From Diphasiastrum complanatum (Eukaryota > Streptophyta > Lycopodiopsida > Lycopodiales > Lycopodiaceae): a stretch of DNA of 64,000 bases. Below the pieces are notes generated by a model. That model was not told the DNA's origin. It did no database searches and was given only the letters and a program-made list of their open reading frames with translations. Of this stretch, positions 1 to 11,137 are shown one piece after another. Numbering within the stretch: the first letter of the stretch is position 1; every line of letters starts with the position of its first letter. Location: contig CM055097.1 in NCBI GenBank assembly GCA_029204225.1, positions 55,467,603 through 55,531,602 of the forward strand, in the 5' to 3' direction. The position numbers and the translations under genes were made by a program.

Positions 1-682
1 CGTGATCCGAAGTTCACCGGTCACTTTTGGTTGGCCGTGTTTGCTAAAGTAGAGATGACTCTATGCTTGGGTTCTTGTGATCATCCTGAGATGGATGGAC
101 AGAAAGAAGAGAAAATCAGATGATGGAACAAATGCTACGAGCATATGTTTCCCGACGACAATCTGATTGGGAGAAGTATCTTCCATTAATCGAGTTTTCC
201 TATATCAGTAGTATAAATTCGACTACCGGTTATAGCCCGTTTATGCTTATGTACAGTTGTGAGCCTAGGTCACCCATTGTAGTAGAGACTCAGACGATCA
301 AGTTTTAGAAGGTAGTGGATTTCCTACATGATATGCAGAAAATGCTACAAATTGCACATGAAAATGTCCAGTGTGCCCAGGATAGGGACCGACATTATGC
401 AAATCTGAAAAGACCATCGAGAGACTTTCAACTGGGGGATTGGGTATATTTGAGAATCTCGAAGGATTCTAGTGTAATGTGTATTGGCAAGCATTATAAA
501 TTGTCCCCCTAGAATTAGAGGACCATATAAGATCTTGAAAAAGATCAGATCCGGAAGGATCACAAGTGCATCCGATATTTCACGTAAGCCGACTCAAAAT
601 TGTGACTATAAGGGAATTGGGGCCCTTATGTGTATAAGGTCCTAATTAATGGTTGTAGGCCTAAACTCTATGATGGGGGATT
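1..682 (+). mobile_element. Ty3/gypsy integrase C-terminal remnant, broken
   Basis: The plus strand opens with an integrase-like RDPKFTGHFW segment and continues at 120-308 (a stretch like the gypsy integrase core end, with LPLIEFSY and TTGYSPFMLMY) and at 315-512 (the post-core region with DRDRHYANLKR and FQLGDWVYLRIS). Several stops and frame changes separate these pieces, so it is a dead copy. The catalytic D,D residues lie before the window or are lost; only the 3' third of the integrase is visible. A purine run near 672-680 is a plausible polypurine tract, and an LTR appears to follow. Assignment to Ty3/gypsy rests on the residue pattern and the order integrase then 3' LTR. The element is the host of the copia insertion that follows. 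Confidence 0.75.
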
Positions 683-804
683 TGTATGGGTCTAATCAGT
701 GAGTCATTGGAAAACTAGATGACGTGGCCTAGATAGGCTGCAGAGGTGTCCAATGAGGTGTCACAGTGCTCTACTAGTGGTGCATGGCCTTGGAGGGTAT
801 AAGT
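683..804 (+). repeat. Gypsy 3' LTR, left part (interrupted)
   Basis: Sequence after the putative polypurine tract begins TGTATGGG and runs to the copia target-site duplication. The other part of the same LTR would be 6885-7122. The LTR start is inferred from TG after a purine run; no second LTR copy is in the window to confirm it. Confidence 0.45.
800..804. repeat. Target-site duplication TAAGT, left copy
   Basis: TAAGT lies directly left of the copia LTR start at 805. The same five bases lie directly right of the other LTR at 6880-6884. Five bases is the usual copia target duplication length. Confidence 0.85.
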
Positions 805-1459
805 TGTGAAAGATTTCAGATCCTTAAGATCCAATCTACTTGAATGATCTTTGGTTAAAAAGGAGAAATACACTACCAATTTCACAATGTAGAAAAATCA
901 GCACTACACACCAATTTGAGATGCAAACACTAATAGAACTTGATCAAACTTGAATGAAATGATTATGTACTGTTGCTGTCCGGGACAAAACAGCAAGCTA
1001 CTGTATTTCACACGTGTGGATCTAAAAATAGCCAAATATAGATCACTTCTACACATAGAAATTGCAAGGCAATCACCAAGATAGTGCACCAATGGATAGT
1101 AGAACCCAAGAGAACCATGTAAAGCCATGAGATGAGATAGAGAAGAGAGAAGATGACTCTCCTCCACGAGTTACATCCTTTTATAGCAGAGTCCAAACCC
1201 TATTTGGCACTTGGCTTTCCCACCAAAATGCTTAACCCTACCAATTTTGGGTCTAGATTCAATGTACCCAACTTATTCAAATTGATCTACTTTAAACTCG
1301 CATTCTATCTTTCCCACACTTTCAAAAAGTGTTTATTCAAATGAAATTTAGACTAATGAACTTTGAAAAGTCAACTCTAAGTCTAAACAAGTTTTTGGCC
1401 TCAATATGCCAAATATGGAAATATTGCAAAATGTGATGAAACTAGTTGAATCTTTCACA
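805..1459 (-). repeat. Copia 3' LTR (left copy)
   Basis: Starts TGTGAAAGATT and ends AATCTTTCACA, an 11-bp inverted terminal repeat. It matches 6226-6879 along its full length with scattered substitutions and many single-base indels. A TATA-like run on the minus strand lies at 1179-1185. Confidence 0.9.
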
Positions 1460-1472
1460 CTCCCCTCTTCAA
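1460..1472 (-). other. Copia polypurine tract
   Basis: On the minus strand this reads as a purine-only GAAGAGGGGAG run directly before the 3' LTR, the position used to prime plus-strand DNA synthesis. Confidence 0.7.
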
Positions 1473-1499
1473 CTAGTTTTAGCATAGACCTTTGATATA

Positions 1500-2019
1500 C
1501 TCCAAGTGAAGTCCTATGCTTCATGAACAAGTCTTTTCCCAATGCTTTGGTGAAGATATCAGCTACACATTCCCTTGAAGACACGTGTTGAAGCTCCACC
1601 TCCTTTGCAATGGACTCGCTCCCTCACGAAATTGATATTGTATCTCATATGCTTGCTCCTAGCATGAAAGATAGGATTGGATGCCATTCTTTGGGCTGAT
1701 TGAATGTTACAAAAGATGATTGGGCTCTCTGAAAAATCCAGCAAGTGAGATCCTTGATCATCCCTTTTGATCCATACCATCTCCTTTGTGCAATGTGTAA
1801 GAGCTTTATACTCGGCCTCACTAGATGACAATGAGATAGTGGCTTCGTTTCTTTGACATCCATGATATAGGCTCCATCACCTATGAAAATACAATAGGAA
1901 CTAATGGATTTCCTATCCATTATATCTCCAGCATAGTCCGAATCTGAAAATCCAAAAAGATTAGGTGATGATCCCTCATACAATATGCCAAAATCTCGAG
2001 TTCCAATGATGTACCTCAA
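1500..2019 (-). pseudogene. Copia RNase H fragment
   Basis: Minus-strand frames at 1645-2019 and 1348-1831 show the copia RNase H pattern: RYIIGTRDFGILYEG, then FSDSDYAGDIMDRKSISSY, then SSSEAEYKAL, and near the end CVADIFTKAL with a FMKHRTSLGV tail. The domain is split over at least three frames, so it is not translatable as one protein. It sits directly before the 3' LTR, as expected for the last domain of copia Pol. Confidence 0.85.
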
Positions 2020-2059
2020 AACTCGCTTTTCCTAGCTTCCCAATGCTCCTAGCATAGGT

Positions 2060-3150
2060 TTTGCCAATAGACTTTGATCCATCATAAGAATGATCTTCTT
2101 CCTCAGAATAGATCTCCTTTCAATGATCATGTAATAGCTCAAAATAGAAACAACCATAATTGATAAGAGAATAGTGTCCACTTGGGATGCTTCCACTATT
2201 TCTTACATCAATTTTACGTGGAAAAATGTGACTAGAACATGAAGAATCAAATAAAAATGTAAATGAAATGATTCCACCATGCTTCCAACTCTGAACTCTC
2301 TGGAAAAATATAGCAACAATCAATAAATGTGAGTGATCAACTTTTGCTTGCATGTCTCCTCTCCTTTGTCCTTTGTTGCCTTGTATCCACCATGATACTC
2401 CATGAATGAGCCTCCATCTTCATTCTTGCCACAAGAAACCAATCAAACCTTGGAAATCCATGAGTAAGGTGAGTACATAAATGATGCAAATCCAGCACCA
2501 CATGACTCCATAAACACAAGTAGTTTGCACTAGCCCATCTTCAAGATCTACTTGACACAAGAAAATGACCATGAAATTCACCAAAAATTGACAATCTCCA
2601 AGTATTTGGCCACCAAGTAGCTCAACACTTGAGAACTTAGCCATGGATGAAAGACATATGAACCTCCAATAGCTTCATTCCATCAACAAAATCAGCCAAG
2701 AATGCTAGTACAAATCCAACATCAAAACAATGCTCACCCAATGTAGCTAGTTTTACCATATCTCGACAATTTGCACACATCCACATGAAATTGCTCAAAC
2801 ATGAGATAGAACAAGTAAAGTAAACTTGAACAACACTTTCCTTGCTGCTCCTTTGACCTTACTTGAGTCTTCTATATGCTGCAAAAATAGATCCATAACA
2901 CCTTTCTCCAATTACCTCTCCTTTGATGCTCTTGACTAGCTCCAAATTGCCAACTTCCCTTTTGACTAGTTGAAAGCGCTTTGAGATCAACCTCTTGATC
3001 TTCAACTTGACCATCAAAGTCATTGAACGAAATTTGTTTTCCAAATCCATTACTTGATTTTACAGCAAGATAACATCCATCCACTTGCATAGCTCCATGT
3101 ACACAAGAAGATCCTCCCAAAAGATGTTCCACTCTTCATAAGAGATCGAT
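2060..3150 (-). other. Unrecognised segment in place of copia RT
   Basis: About 1.1 kb lies between the integrase end and RNase H. Minus-strand frames here (for example 2859-3132 and 2120-2644) show none of the copia RT landmarks: no KWVYK-like start, no YKARLVAKGF-like motif, no YVDD. The content is not recognised. It may be a replacement, or RT decayed beyond recognition; the second is less likely because the flanking domains are still readable. Confidence 0.55.
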
Positions 3151-3249
3151 ACTCGAGATCCATTGCTTGGATCCACTCCCTCTTCTTTCCTTGCTTGATC
3201 TACACTTGTAGGATCATCAAGAGGTTAGGAAAGCAACATAATTTCCAGA

Positions 3250-4090
3250 AACTACTTGCTTACCATTTTGATCATACTGTGAGCCTTGAAGGTACTTGTC
3301 TTTCTCTTGATGTTCTCCTTGGCTTTTGACTTGATGAAGGTCCCATCATCACCTCCATCCAAAGTAGGATCCTTCTCATCAACATCAAGAATGTTAGATC
3401 CATCTACTTTATCATCAATCATGCTTGAAGACACCTTTGGAATGTTTCCCTCATCAAAAATCACATCTTCTACCAACAATTCACTTTGTTAGTAGAAGGA
3501 ATGTAAACCTTGTAGGCTTTTACTCACCTCACTATATCCAACAAAAAATACCTCTTCTGAAGATGGATCCTCCTTGGTCCTATCATCAAGAGTAATGTTG
3601 ACATAGCATGTGCAACCAAAAGGTTCTTAGAAAGTTGACACTCGGCCTCTCTCTTGAATAGCATCTCAAAAGGTGTCCTTCCATCCAAAATAGCACTCGG
3701 CCACCTATTGCACAAGAAATTGGCACACAACAAAGCTTGATCCCAAAATGATTTGTCAAGATTAGCACTTAACCTCATAGCTTTAGCACTTTCACATAAA
3801 GTTCTATTCTTCCTTTCAGCCACTCCATTTTGTTGTGGGGTCCTTGATGTTGTATACTCCTCTTGATCCCATGCTCATCACAAAAGGCCGTGAACTTGTT
3901 AGATATGTACTCACCACCATTGTCACCTGTCAAGCACTTGATCTTTGTGGAAAAATTGGTTCTCCCTTGCATTCTTGAACTTGACAAAGACATCATACAC
4001 TTCATCCTTGCTCCTTTAGTAGATAGATCCAACAAAATCTATAAAATCATCAATGAATGCTACATACATCTTTAGCTCCACTATTGCTAA
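3250..4090 (-). pseudogene. Copia integrase core and C-terminal region
   Basis: The minus strand shows CLTGDNGGEYISNKF (integrase second aspartate region) at 3775-4035, then ERKNRTLCESAKAMRL and FWDQALLCANFLCNR at 3524-3823, and an IFDEGNIPKV tail at 3252-3479. The usual NGVAERKNR glutamate motif is blurred by a frame change near 3800. The acidic GSNILDVDEKDPTLDGGDDG tail closely resembles the tail of the copia fragment at 48815-49102, so the two belong to one family. Confidence 0.85.
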
Positions 4091-4464
4091 TTGTAGTAAA
4101 TCCATGAATATCCGAATGTACAAGTTGAAATAGGCTTTGTAGATCTAGAAATAGATCTAGTATAAGGTAGTCTATGTGACTTAGACAAAGCACAAGACTC
4201 ACAAACATGCTTGTCAATACTTAAGGACTTGGAAAGACCAATCACAACCTTCTTCCTTGCCATTACCTCCAATGACTTGAAGTTGAGGTGTCCCCATCCT
4301 TTTGTGCCAAACCTCTTGAATAGAAATTTGCTCCCTTGCAACACATCCAACTTGGTTAGCAATAACACAAGCATCAAATTTGAAACAACCTTCCCTTGTC
4401 TTTTACCTTTTCCAATCAAGACATCCTTCCTTTTGATCAAACAAGCATCTCCATCAAACTCCAC
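4087..4464 (-). pseudogene. Copia GAG-pre-integrase zinc domain
   Basis: This minus-strand frame carries GWGHLNFKSLEVMARKKVV followed by CESCALSKSHRLPYTRS, the HHCC-type zinc domain preceding copia integrase. The frame ends with a shift into the integrase core. Confidence 0.85.
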
Positions 4465-4492
4465 CTTGAGGGCCCTTACTTAGCATTTGGAC

Positions 4493-5621
4493 TCACACTA
4501 AGCAAATTCTTGGTATTAGATGGAATAAACAAGACATCCTCCAAATGAACATTCCTATTTGTAGAGAGAGAAATAGGAATTGTGCCAATCCCTTTGATGC
4601 ACACTCACCATCATTGGCCGTGTAGATCACTCTCTTGTCATCTCCATATGCCAACAAAGAAGTGAGATACTCTTTGTGAAAGGTCATGTGTGAACTTGCT
4701 CCACTATCAAATCCACCAAGGATCTAGATCTCCATCATTAGCAAGCATACATGAAGACATCACAAAAGCATCATCATTTTGCATCTTGCACATCCAAACC
4801 ATCCCTCATCAAGAGTAAGATTACCTTGCTTGTCTCCTTGATCTCTCTTCTTCTTGTAGCACTCACTTGGCAAAGTGTCCTTTGATGCCACAATAGATAG
4901 CATTTGAGCTTTGATCTATCCTTCTTTTTTCCACTTGAAGAGCATCCACTTGATCTTGCCCTTTAGACCACTTGCTTTTGGTTTTGCCCTTAAATTTGCC
5001 CTTTGTGAACATAGCATCCTCTTGAAGTGTTGATGTAGATCCACCTCTTGCTTGAAGCTTCCTCATTGATCAAGATTCTCTTGAAGATCCATCAAACTTG
5101 GGCAAAGTCTTTTGAATAGCAATACTTTGAACAATGTTAGCATGAGCATCCAACAAGCCATTAAGAATCACTTGAATAAGCTCTCCTTCCTTAATGCTTT
5201 CATCTATGCAAGCTAACTCATCATTCAATGCTTCATTCTCAAAACAAAAGTACTTGGACTTTCTTCATTCTTTTGCAAACAAGAAAAGATTTGCCTTTCT
5301 TAGAGGTTCAACACTCTAGAAGTAGACTTGGATTCATAAAGCTTCTTCAATGAATTCCAAGCTTCCAAAGATGATGTGCACTTACCAACTTCCTTGAGAA
5401 GTTCATTGGTAACATTCATCTTTATCATGTGTTGAGACTTCTGGCCCTCTTGTCATACCTCAATTGATCTTGTTGTGTTGCTGGTCTCTCCTCCAAACCT
5501 ACAACACTATCCAAAACATCATTCATCTCAAGAAGTGACTCATCCTCACTTTCCATAATGAATAGTTGCATGAGGTAAGCCTATCATTGGCTTCCAACAT
5601 GACTCCAATTGAGATTGCCAT
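4493..5621 (-). pseudogene. Copia gag, zinc knuckle and protease region
   Basis: A minus-strand ATG at 5621 opens a gag-like start containing NYSLWKVRM, typical of UBN2-type copia gag. A CCHC-like knuckle (YCGIKGHFAK, the first cysteine lost or mutated) is at 4863-4920. Protease-region remnants lie at 4493-4780. Many stops and frame changes interrupt the region. Confidence 0.75.
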
Positions 5622-6213
5622 CTAGCAATGACCTGATCTTCTCTTTCAACCTGATTCAATGCACAAAGCACTCCTTTGAACAACAACAAATTCTTTCAAA
5701 AGAAATCACCAAGATTTGAAACTATCTCACAAATTCTCTTCTAGCACTTATCCAAGCAAATCAACACATAGAATCATGGAATCTTGATCAACCTATGATC
5801 TATCCTCAATCTAATGAATTTTTGCCACTTCATAAGATTGAAACACACTCAAATGAAGTCCAAAAACCTCAATATCTAGAGATCCAATCAAAATTAGGGT
5901 TTTGACAATATCACAAAAAATTGACTATTCCAAATCTACATGCCAAATGCTGAAAATTTGATATACAATCTATAAGCCACCACTTAGGCTGAACCAATGA
6001 TCCAAAAATCGGCCAAATCCAGCATGTGAATTCAAAAAAATGGAATTGAACAAGTATATTGACCTATTTAGTGTTTTGATCTACAAAAGAATCCAATCTA
6101 CAAAAGCAAAAAATCCGATTTTGGTGTAGAATCCTCTCTAGCATGCTCTAGACTTGATATCTTCCCAAATCATCGATAGATCTGATTTCCTCCTTCATAA
6201 CCTGAAAACACAA

Positions 6214-6225
6214 GCTCTGATACCA
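6214..6225 (-). other. Copia primer-binding site (initiator Met tRNA type)
   Basis: On the minus strand this reads TGGTATCAGAGC, complementary to the 3' end of plant initiator Met tRNA and directly abutting the 5' LTR. It fixes the element's orientation. Confidence 0.9.
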
Positions 6226-6879
6226 TGTGAAAGATTTCAGATCCTTAAGATCCAATCTACTTGAATGATCTTTGGTTAGAAAGAGAAATACACTACCAAT
6301 TTCACCAATGTAGAAAAATCAGCATCTACACACAATTTGAGATGCAAACACTAATAGAACTTGACAAACTTGAATGAAATGATTATGTACTGTTGCTGTC
6401 CATACAAAACTAGCAAGCTACTGTATTTCACACGTGTGGATCTAAAAATAGCAAATATAGATCATTCTACACATAGAATTGCAAGCAATCACCAAGATAG
6501 TGCACCAATGGATAGTAGAACCCAAGAGGACCATGTATGAGCATGAAATGAGATAGAGAAGAGAGAAGATGACTCTCTCCACGGAGTTACATCCTTTTAT
6601 AACAGGTCCCCAAACCCTATTTGGCCACTTGGCTTTCCCACCAAAATGCTAACCCTACCAATTTTCGGTCTAGATTCAATATACCCAACTTATTCAAATT
6701 GAATCTACTCAAACTCGCATTCTATCTTTCCCACACTTTCAAAAAGTGTTTATTCAAATGAAATTTAGACTAATGAACTTTGAAAAGTCAACCTCTGAGT
6801 CCTTAAAACAAGTTTTGGCCTCAATATGCCCAAATATGAAAATATTGCAAATGTGATGAAACTAGTTGAATCTTTCACA
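6226..6879 (-). repeat. Copia 5' LTR (right copy)
   Basis: Same TGTGAAAGATT...AATCTTTCACA ends as the left copy, 654 bp. It is followed by the TAAGT duplication at 6880-6884. Confidence 0.9.
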
Positions 6880-6884
6880 TAAGT
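6880..6884. repeat. Target-site duplication TAAGT, right copy
   Basis: Matches the TAAGT at 800-804 across the copia element. Confidence 0.85.
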
Positions 6885-7122
6885 ATACCTATTGGGCTCT
6901 CACTAGTGTATGCTTAATTTTGTGATTGGTAGCTACATGCTGCTAGAGTGAATCCTCTCTCCTCAGTGTGATTGATCCATAGCTTGGGGGCTACATCCGT
7001 TCGATCTAGGTTTGGTCGTGTTGGTTTGTCCACCATCCGTTCCTTTGTTTGTTATTTGTATTGGCATGCTTAGGATAGTATCCTGTGTGTAGGACTTTAT
7101 ACCCTATGTACTCGACTCAACA
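6885..7122 (+). repeat. Gypsy 3' LTR, right part
   Basis: Continuation of the plus-strand gypsy LTR cut by the copia insertion. It ends near ACTCAACA at 7122, after which minus-strand gypsy coding sequence of a different element begins abruptly. The end is inferred from this switch and the CA terminus. Confidence 0.45.
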
Positions 7123-7289
7123 TTGTCCACATTTCTTCCAGTCTGAACAATGTTCCAAATATGACCAAAATGGGAATCTGTTTCATATTTTCCTCTCAGC
7201 AAAAGATATAGATTCGTGGAAATTTGAGTGAATGACAACTCGTTCAGTTCACCAATCTGACTAAAAGCATCCACAAATTGATTAGAGTT

Positions 7290-7640
7290 GTCTCTTATGT
7301 AACAAATTTCATGATTGATTATTGCATTAATTTAGGCCCATTGAGCTTTCCTCCCCCTAAGATCATGTTGATTGCAAAAATACTTAAGAGGCTAGTGATT
7401 CGTATATACTATAAACTTACTACCATACAAGTAGTGTCTCCAGGTTTTAAGTGCATGGATTACTACAAACAAATCCTTTTCTTGAGTAGTATAACGCAAC
7501 TGAGGACCAGTGAATTTTTGCTTTCAAACACTAGTGGCCTATCCATTTGTAATAGAACTGCTCCAATTGTAATATCACTTGCATCAATTCTCACAACATA
7601 AGGTAGGTCTAGATTTGTAATTTGTAACACGGGAGCTGAA
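7290..7640 (-). pseudogene. Gypsy RNase H fragment
   Basis: Minus-strand translation shows VVRIDASDITIGAVLLQ (the RNase H DAS active-site start) followed by a decayed remainder. It directly follows the RT on the same strand. Confidence 0.7.
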
Positions 7641-8516
7641 CAACCAATGTTTTAAGTTCTCAAAACATTGATTCAATTCCTTGTTCCAAACAATAGGCGA
7701 ACTAGGTTGATTCCTCTTTTTCTTTTTATTGATAATCCCTTTTGTCAAATTATTATGCAAAACTGCTACCTTAGCATAATCCTCAATAAATCTTTTGAAG
7801 AAAATGGTAAATCCTAAAAATGATTTAACTTGCTTCACAGTTCTTAGAATTGGCCACTCAATCACAATCTTGATTTTATCCTCGTCAATCTTGATCCCAT
7901 TAACTGTAATCTTATGACCGAGATAAAGCAACTCTTGCATAAAGAATTCACACTTGGACTCTTTGGCGTAGAGTAACTCTTGTCGGAGTTTCATCAAGAC
8001 GATTCTCAGGTGCTCTATGCGTTCCTTAAAGATTTTACTATACACGAGAATATCATCTAGGAATACTACCACAAACTTCCCCAAATATGGGACGAAGTAA
8101 GTAATCGTTTTTGAACGTTGCTGGAGCATTTGTTTAACCCGAACGGAAACACTAAGAACTCATAATGACCAAATCTAGAACTGAAATATCCTGTCTTTTG
8201 GACAACTTCCAATTTAATTCTTATTTGATGGTACCTTGTCCCAAGATCTATCTTGGTGAAATACTGAGCTCCACCCAAGCAATTGACAAGGTCATCCATC
8301 CTAGGTAACGGATATTTATTCTTGATAGTCACCTTATTTAACCCCTTGTAATGCACACAGATCAAAAACCTGCATCTTCTTCGCTTTTAGAAGAACATGA
8401 GCACCCCATGGTGATTTACTAGGTTGTATATGTCCGATCCTTGGATAATTTTCTATTCGATTTGAAATGTGTGTCTCCTCTTTATGAGAAAACCTATAAG
8501 GTTGTCTAGAGACCAT
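7584..8516 (-). pseudogene. Gypsy reverse transcriptase
   Basis: Three minus-strand frames (8334-8516, 8066-8365, 7584-8129) together show the gypsy RT motifs: VDYRGLN-like start ([24 protein letters not shown]), [29 protein letters not shown], then FLDDILVYSK as the catalytic box, and FLGFTIFFKRFIEDY at the RNase H side. Frame changes fall near 8100 and 8340. The catalytic aspartates are still readable. Confidence 0.9.
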
Positions 8517-8849
8517 GTTGACTTCTTGAAATTAACTCAATCTTGTGTTCTATTGACCTAGATGGTGGTAAACCATGAGGTAATTTAGATGGAAAGACAT
8601 CTCTAAATTCATTTACGATATGTTCTTTCATTGCTTGTTTATGATCTAAATTTATTGAATTAAGAATTGCTGAGAATTCACAACCATTTAGATACATATC
8701 AGGAACATTCACAACTGGAATAGCAAATATAAAAAAAAAACTCATATTGTGAATAGTCCAATGCTTCCATTTCATTAACTGTAGAAATCTTATCTGTTGG
8801 ACGTACAAATTTACTGCCAAATAAGTAACTACCTTATCACCCCTCCTTG

Positions 8850-9135
8850 AAAGTGAGAACATGTTTTTTCAAATCAATTTCAGAGAATGCAATTTCCTAA
8901 ATAACCATTCGTATCCCAAAATTAAATCAGTACGGGCTAGGTCTAAAACATGAAAATTAACTAATTCTCTATGTCTCTGTATTACCATTGAGATATTTGC
9001 AACTTTTATGTTCCAAGTCTCCAACTTTGCTCTTGAAGCTAAATAAACTTTGTATCTATGATTGCTTGGCTTCAGTTCCCAAACTGAGTTTCTGCACAAG
9101 ACGAGAATTAATAAAATTATGAGTAGAACCACTAT
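8850..9135 (-). pseudogene. Gypsy protease fragment
   Basis: The minus-strand frame at 8869-9132 includes VLDLARTDLILGYEWL, the retropepsin-fold end seen in gypsy proteins (D-x-ILG-x-WL). The catalytic D-S/T-G box near the start is degraded (a DSGSTHNF-like trace around 9125-9140). Confidence 0.65.
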
Positions 9136-9347
9136 CCAATATAATACTCACTTCTTGATCTTTAACTATGCCAGTATTGAAAGAAACATTCACACTCACA
9201 ATTTGCCAGGTTTAATTTCCAAAGTCTTACCATTACCACCTGGGATCTCGATCATATGAGCTGACACTTTCTCCTTTTTGTACAAAACTTCATTATATGC
9301 CCAGGTTTTTTTACAGACGAAACATAAGTTCTCTTTTTAGCCTTTTC

Positions 9348-10134
9348 TCAGGACAGATATTTTTTGAATCTCTTTCTCTTCAGTTTCCTGGGTTTTGATG
9401 CTGCTTGATCCAATTCGTCAAAATATTTTGCTTGGTTTGGACTGCGCTTCTTCCCCTTCTTGGTTTTTAAGGCAGTTGAAATTTGCGCAAATCGCTTCTT
9501 GGATGCTATCACTATGGAATCATATGCTTTCGAAATCTGAAACGCATTTTCGAGATTTTGAAGCTCATTCTGTCTACATTCGTTTTGATACTCGGCTGGC
9601 AAACCTAGGACAAATTGCCATAGAGCCAACTTTGCATCGAATGATGCCACCCTGTTCCAAATGTCCAGGATATACGAGTCTAAGCTCATAGTACCCATTT
9701 TGCAGTTCACAAATTTCAGGTAGTAGTCAACGTCATCAGTTGTCACGAAAGCTTTTTTAAAGACTTTCGCAAAAGCATCCGAGGTAGTTGGCTTCACCGT
9801 AAATACTGCCACCATGATGACGCTTTGCTGTTTAAAAACAGCACGACACTTTCAATTTTCTTCTCATCTGGAACTCCATGCAGATTGAAGTGACTGCTCC
9901 ACTTAACGAGCCAGTCTTTGATGACGTTAGGTTTCTTCTCCTTTTTCTCTCCCGAATAAATCTCCTGTGAAAATTGAAATTGGGCGAAGATAAAAATTTG
10001 ACCGGGTTCAAAAGAGCGTCCATTTGCTAATCTCTCATCTGATTCCAATTATTCATATCATTGAGCGCCGTACTCAACTGCTGGCAAATCACCATATAAG
10101 ATGGTGCAGCTTGATTTGAGGTTTTTTCGGCCAT
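9348..10134 (-). pseudogene. Gypsy gag
   Basis: A minus-strand ATG at 10134 precedes a gag-like stretch with WLVKWSSHFNLHGVPDEKKIE and SKASSWWQYLR (9794-10048). It continues in another frame at 9348-9815 with AFAKVFKKAFV, DVDYYLKFVNCKMGTMSL and FVLGLPAEYQNECRQNEL, ending in a lysine-rich tail. This is the retrotransposon-gag fold pattern; one frame change splits it near 9800. Confidence 0.8.
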
Positions 10135-11137
10135 CTCAATTTATCTATTCCTGGAAATTACTAAAATCAATTAATATCTTATTAAGTATTAGTGAAGTAC
10201 AATTGACTAAAATCTGACTGAAATTGACTCCAATATGCTCAATTCACTAATTTTAGTACATTTCATAGATAATTCAAGAAATTGGACAAAACTAAAAATT
10301 ATGAATTTTCATATTTTTAATTTTTAATTTTTTTTACGTAACTTAAAAATTCATCAAAAACACTGTCAGTATTTAAGCAATTGAAATCGAAAAAACAATT
10401 CACTGTTCGATTTCTAATCTTACTAAATTAATGTCTTACAGGCATGCATGACATGCGACATTTAACTACTTTTTTTTACTTTACGAAATTTTATGTAAAT
10501 TTCAGTTCTACGGTAATTGTCAGCCATATCTATAGATTTGTGTCCTAATTGTCAGAGCACATGCGTATAACCACTCAAAACAAATGTGAATCCCTCATGC
10601 ATGTTAGAATCACTCTGAGAATTAACATGCAATCAATCCATGCAAGCCTAGTACCACAAATCAGAAAATGGATTAGCATGCAACTAGAATAATTTCAAAT
10701 TTTGCCAATTTTACTCATAAAATTGCAAAACTTCATATGGCCATAGCTTTGGCTACAAAACACCAAACTGTTGAGAGAGATCAAATGGGCACAATTCTTT
10801 TTTTTAATTTTTTTGGATCTCTATGAGCTGAGTTTAATCTTTCTCCTACTCATCCTAACTGCCCTCCTTTTCACTTATGTAAATCTCTCTCTTCAAATAG
10901 TCTGTAGAAATGAACCGTTTTTCAAATAGTTCGCATTTTTTCAAGGTCTGCAGAACTGAACTGTTTTCGCATTTTTTTTCGAAAAAGGCCAAAAATGAGA
11001 AAAACCTGACAAAGTCTTCTACTTCGTTTTCGGGCCATTTTGAGTACAAAAGGATTTTTGTGAAAAATGTGACACTTGTGTTCACTCAGATTTTTGGGCC
11101 ATTTTGGTCACCCCAAAAAATGTGACATTCCCGAAAA
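10135..11137. other. AT-rich stretch without a gene
   Basis: No supported coding region. It could be the untranslated leader of the minus-strand gypsy element, but no primer-binding site or LTR for that strand was found. Three near-copies of an AAAAATGTGACA motif occur at about 11062, 11117 and 11134. Confidence 0.5.

Larger units (their letters stand above)
805..6879 (-). mobile_element. Ty1/copia retrotransposon with both LTRs but no recognisable RT
   Basis: A 6.07-kb element read on the minus strand. It has two LTRs of about 655 bp, a primer-binding site next to the right LTR, a polypurine tract next to the left LTR and matching TAAGT duplications. On the minus strand the order is gag with CCHC knuckle, protease, GAG-pre-integrase, integrase core, a segment of unknown origin, then RNase H. 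All coding parts carry stops or frame changes. Integrase before RNase H identifies Ty1/copia. The reverse-transcriptase core (RVT_2, with its YVDD box) is not found between about 2060 and 3150, where it should be. The copy therefore looks non-autonomous; it would have needed enzymes supplied by relatives such as those at 48815-49930 or 57890-59097. Confidence 0.9.
7123..10134 (-). mobile_element. Second Ty3/gypsy element, gag-protease-RT-RNase H remnant
   Basis: On the minus strand the order is gag (10134 to 9348), protease (about 9135 to 8850), RT (about 8520 to 7700), RNase H (about 7640 to 7290) and the start of the integrase linker (to 7123, with GHIWNIVQTGRNVDN). The integrase core and LTRs are absent on the left, where the plus-strand gypsy LTR takes over. 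RT before RNase H with no integrase between them identifies Ty3/gypsy. Stops and frame changes make it inactive. Confidence 0.85.

Noticed and set aside
7278-7601. 107-aa plus-strand frame
   Set aside because: It is antisense to the gypsy RNase H on the minus strand.
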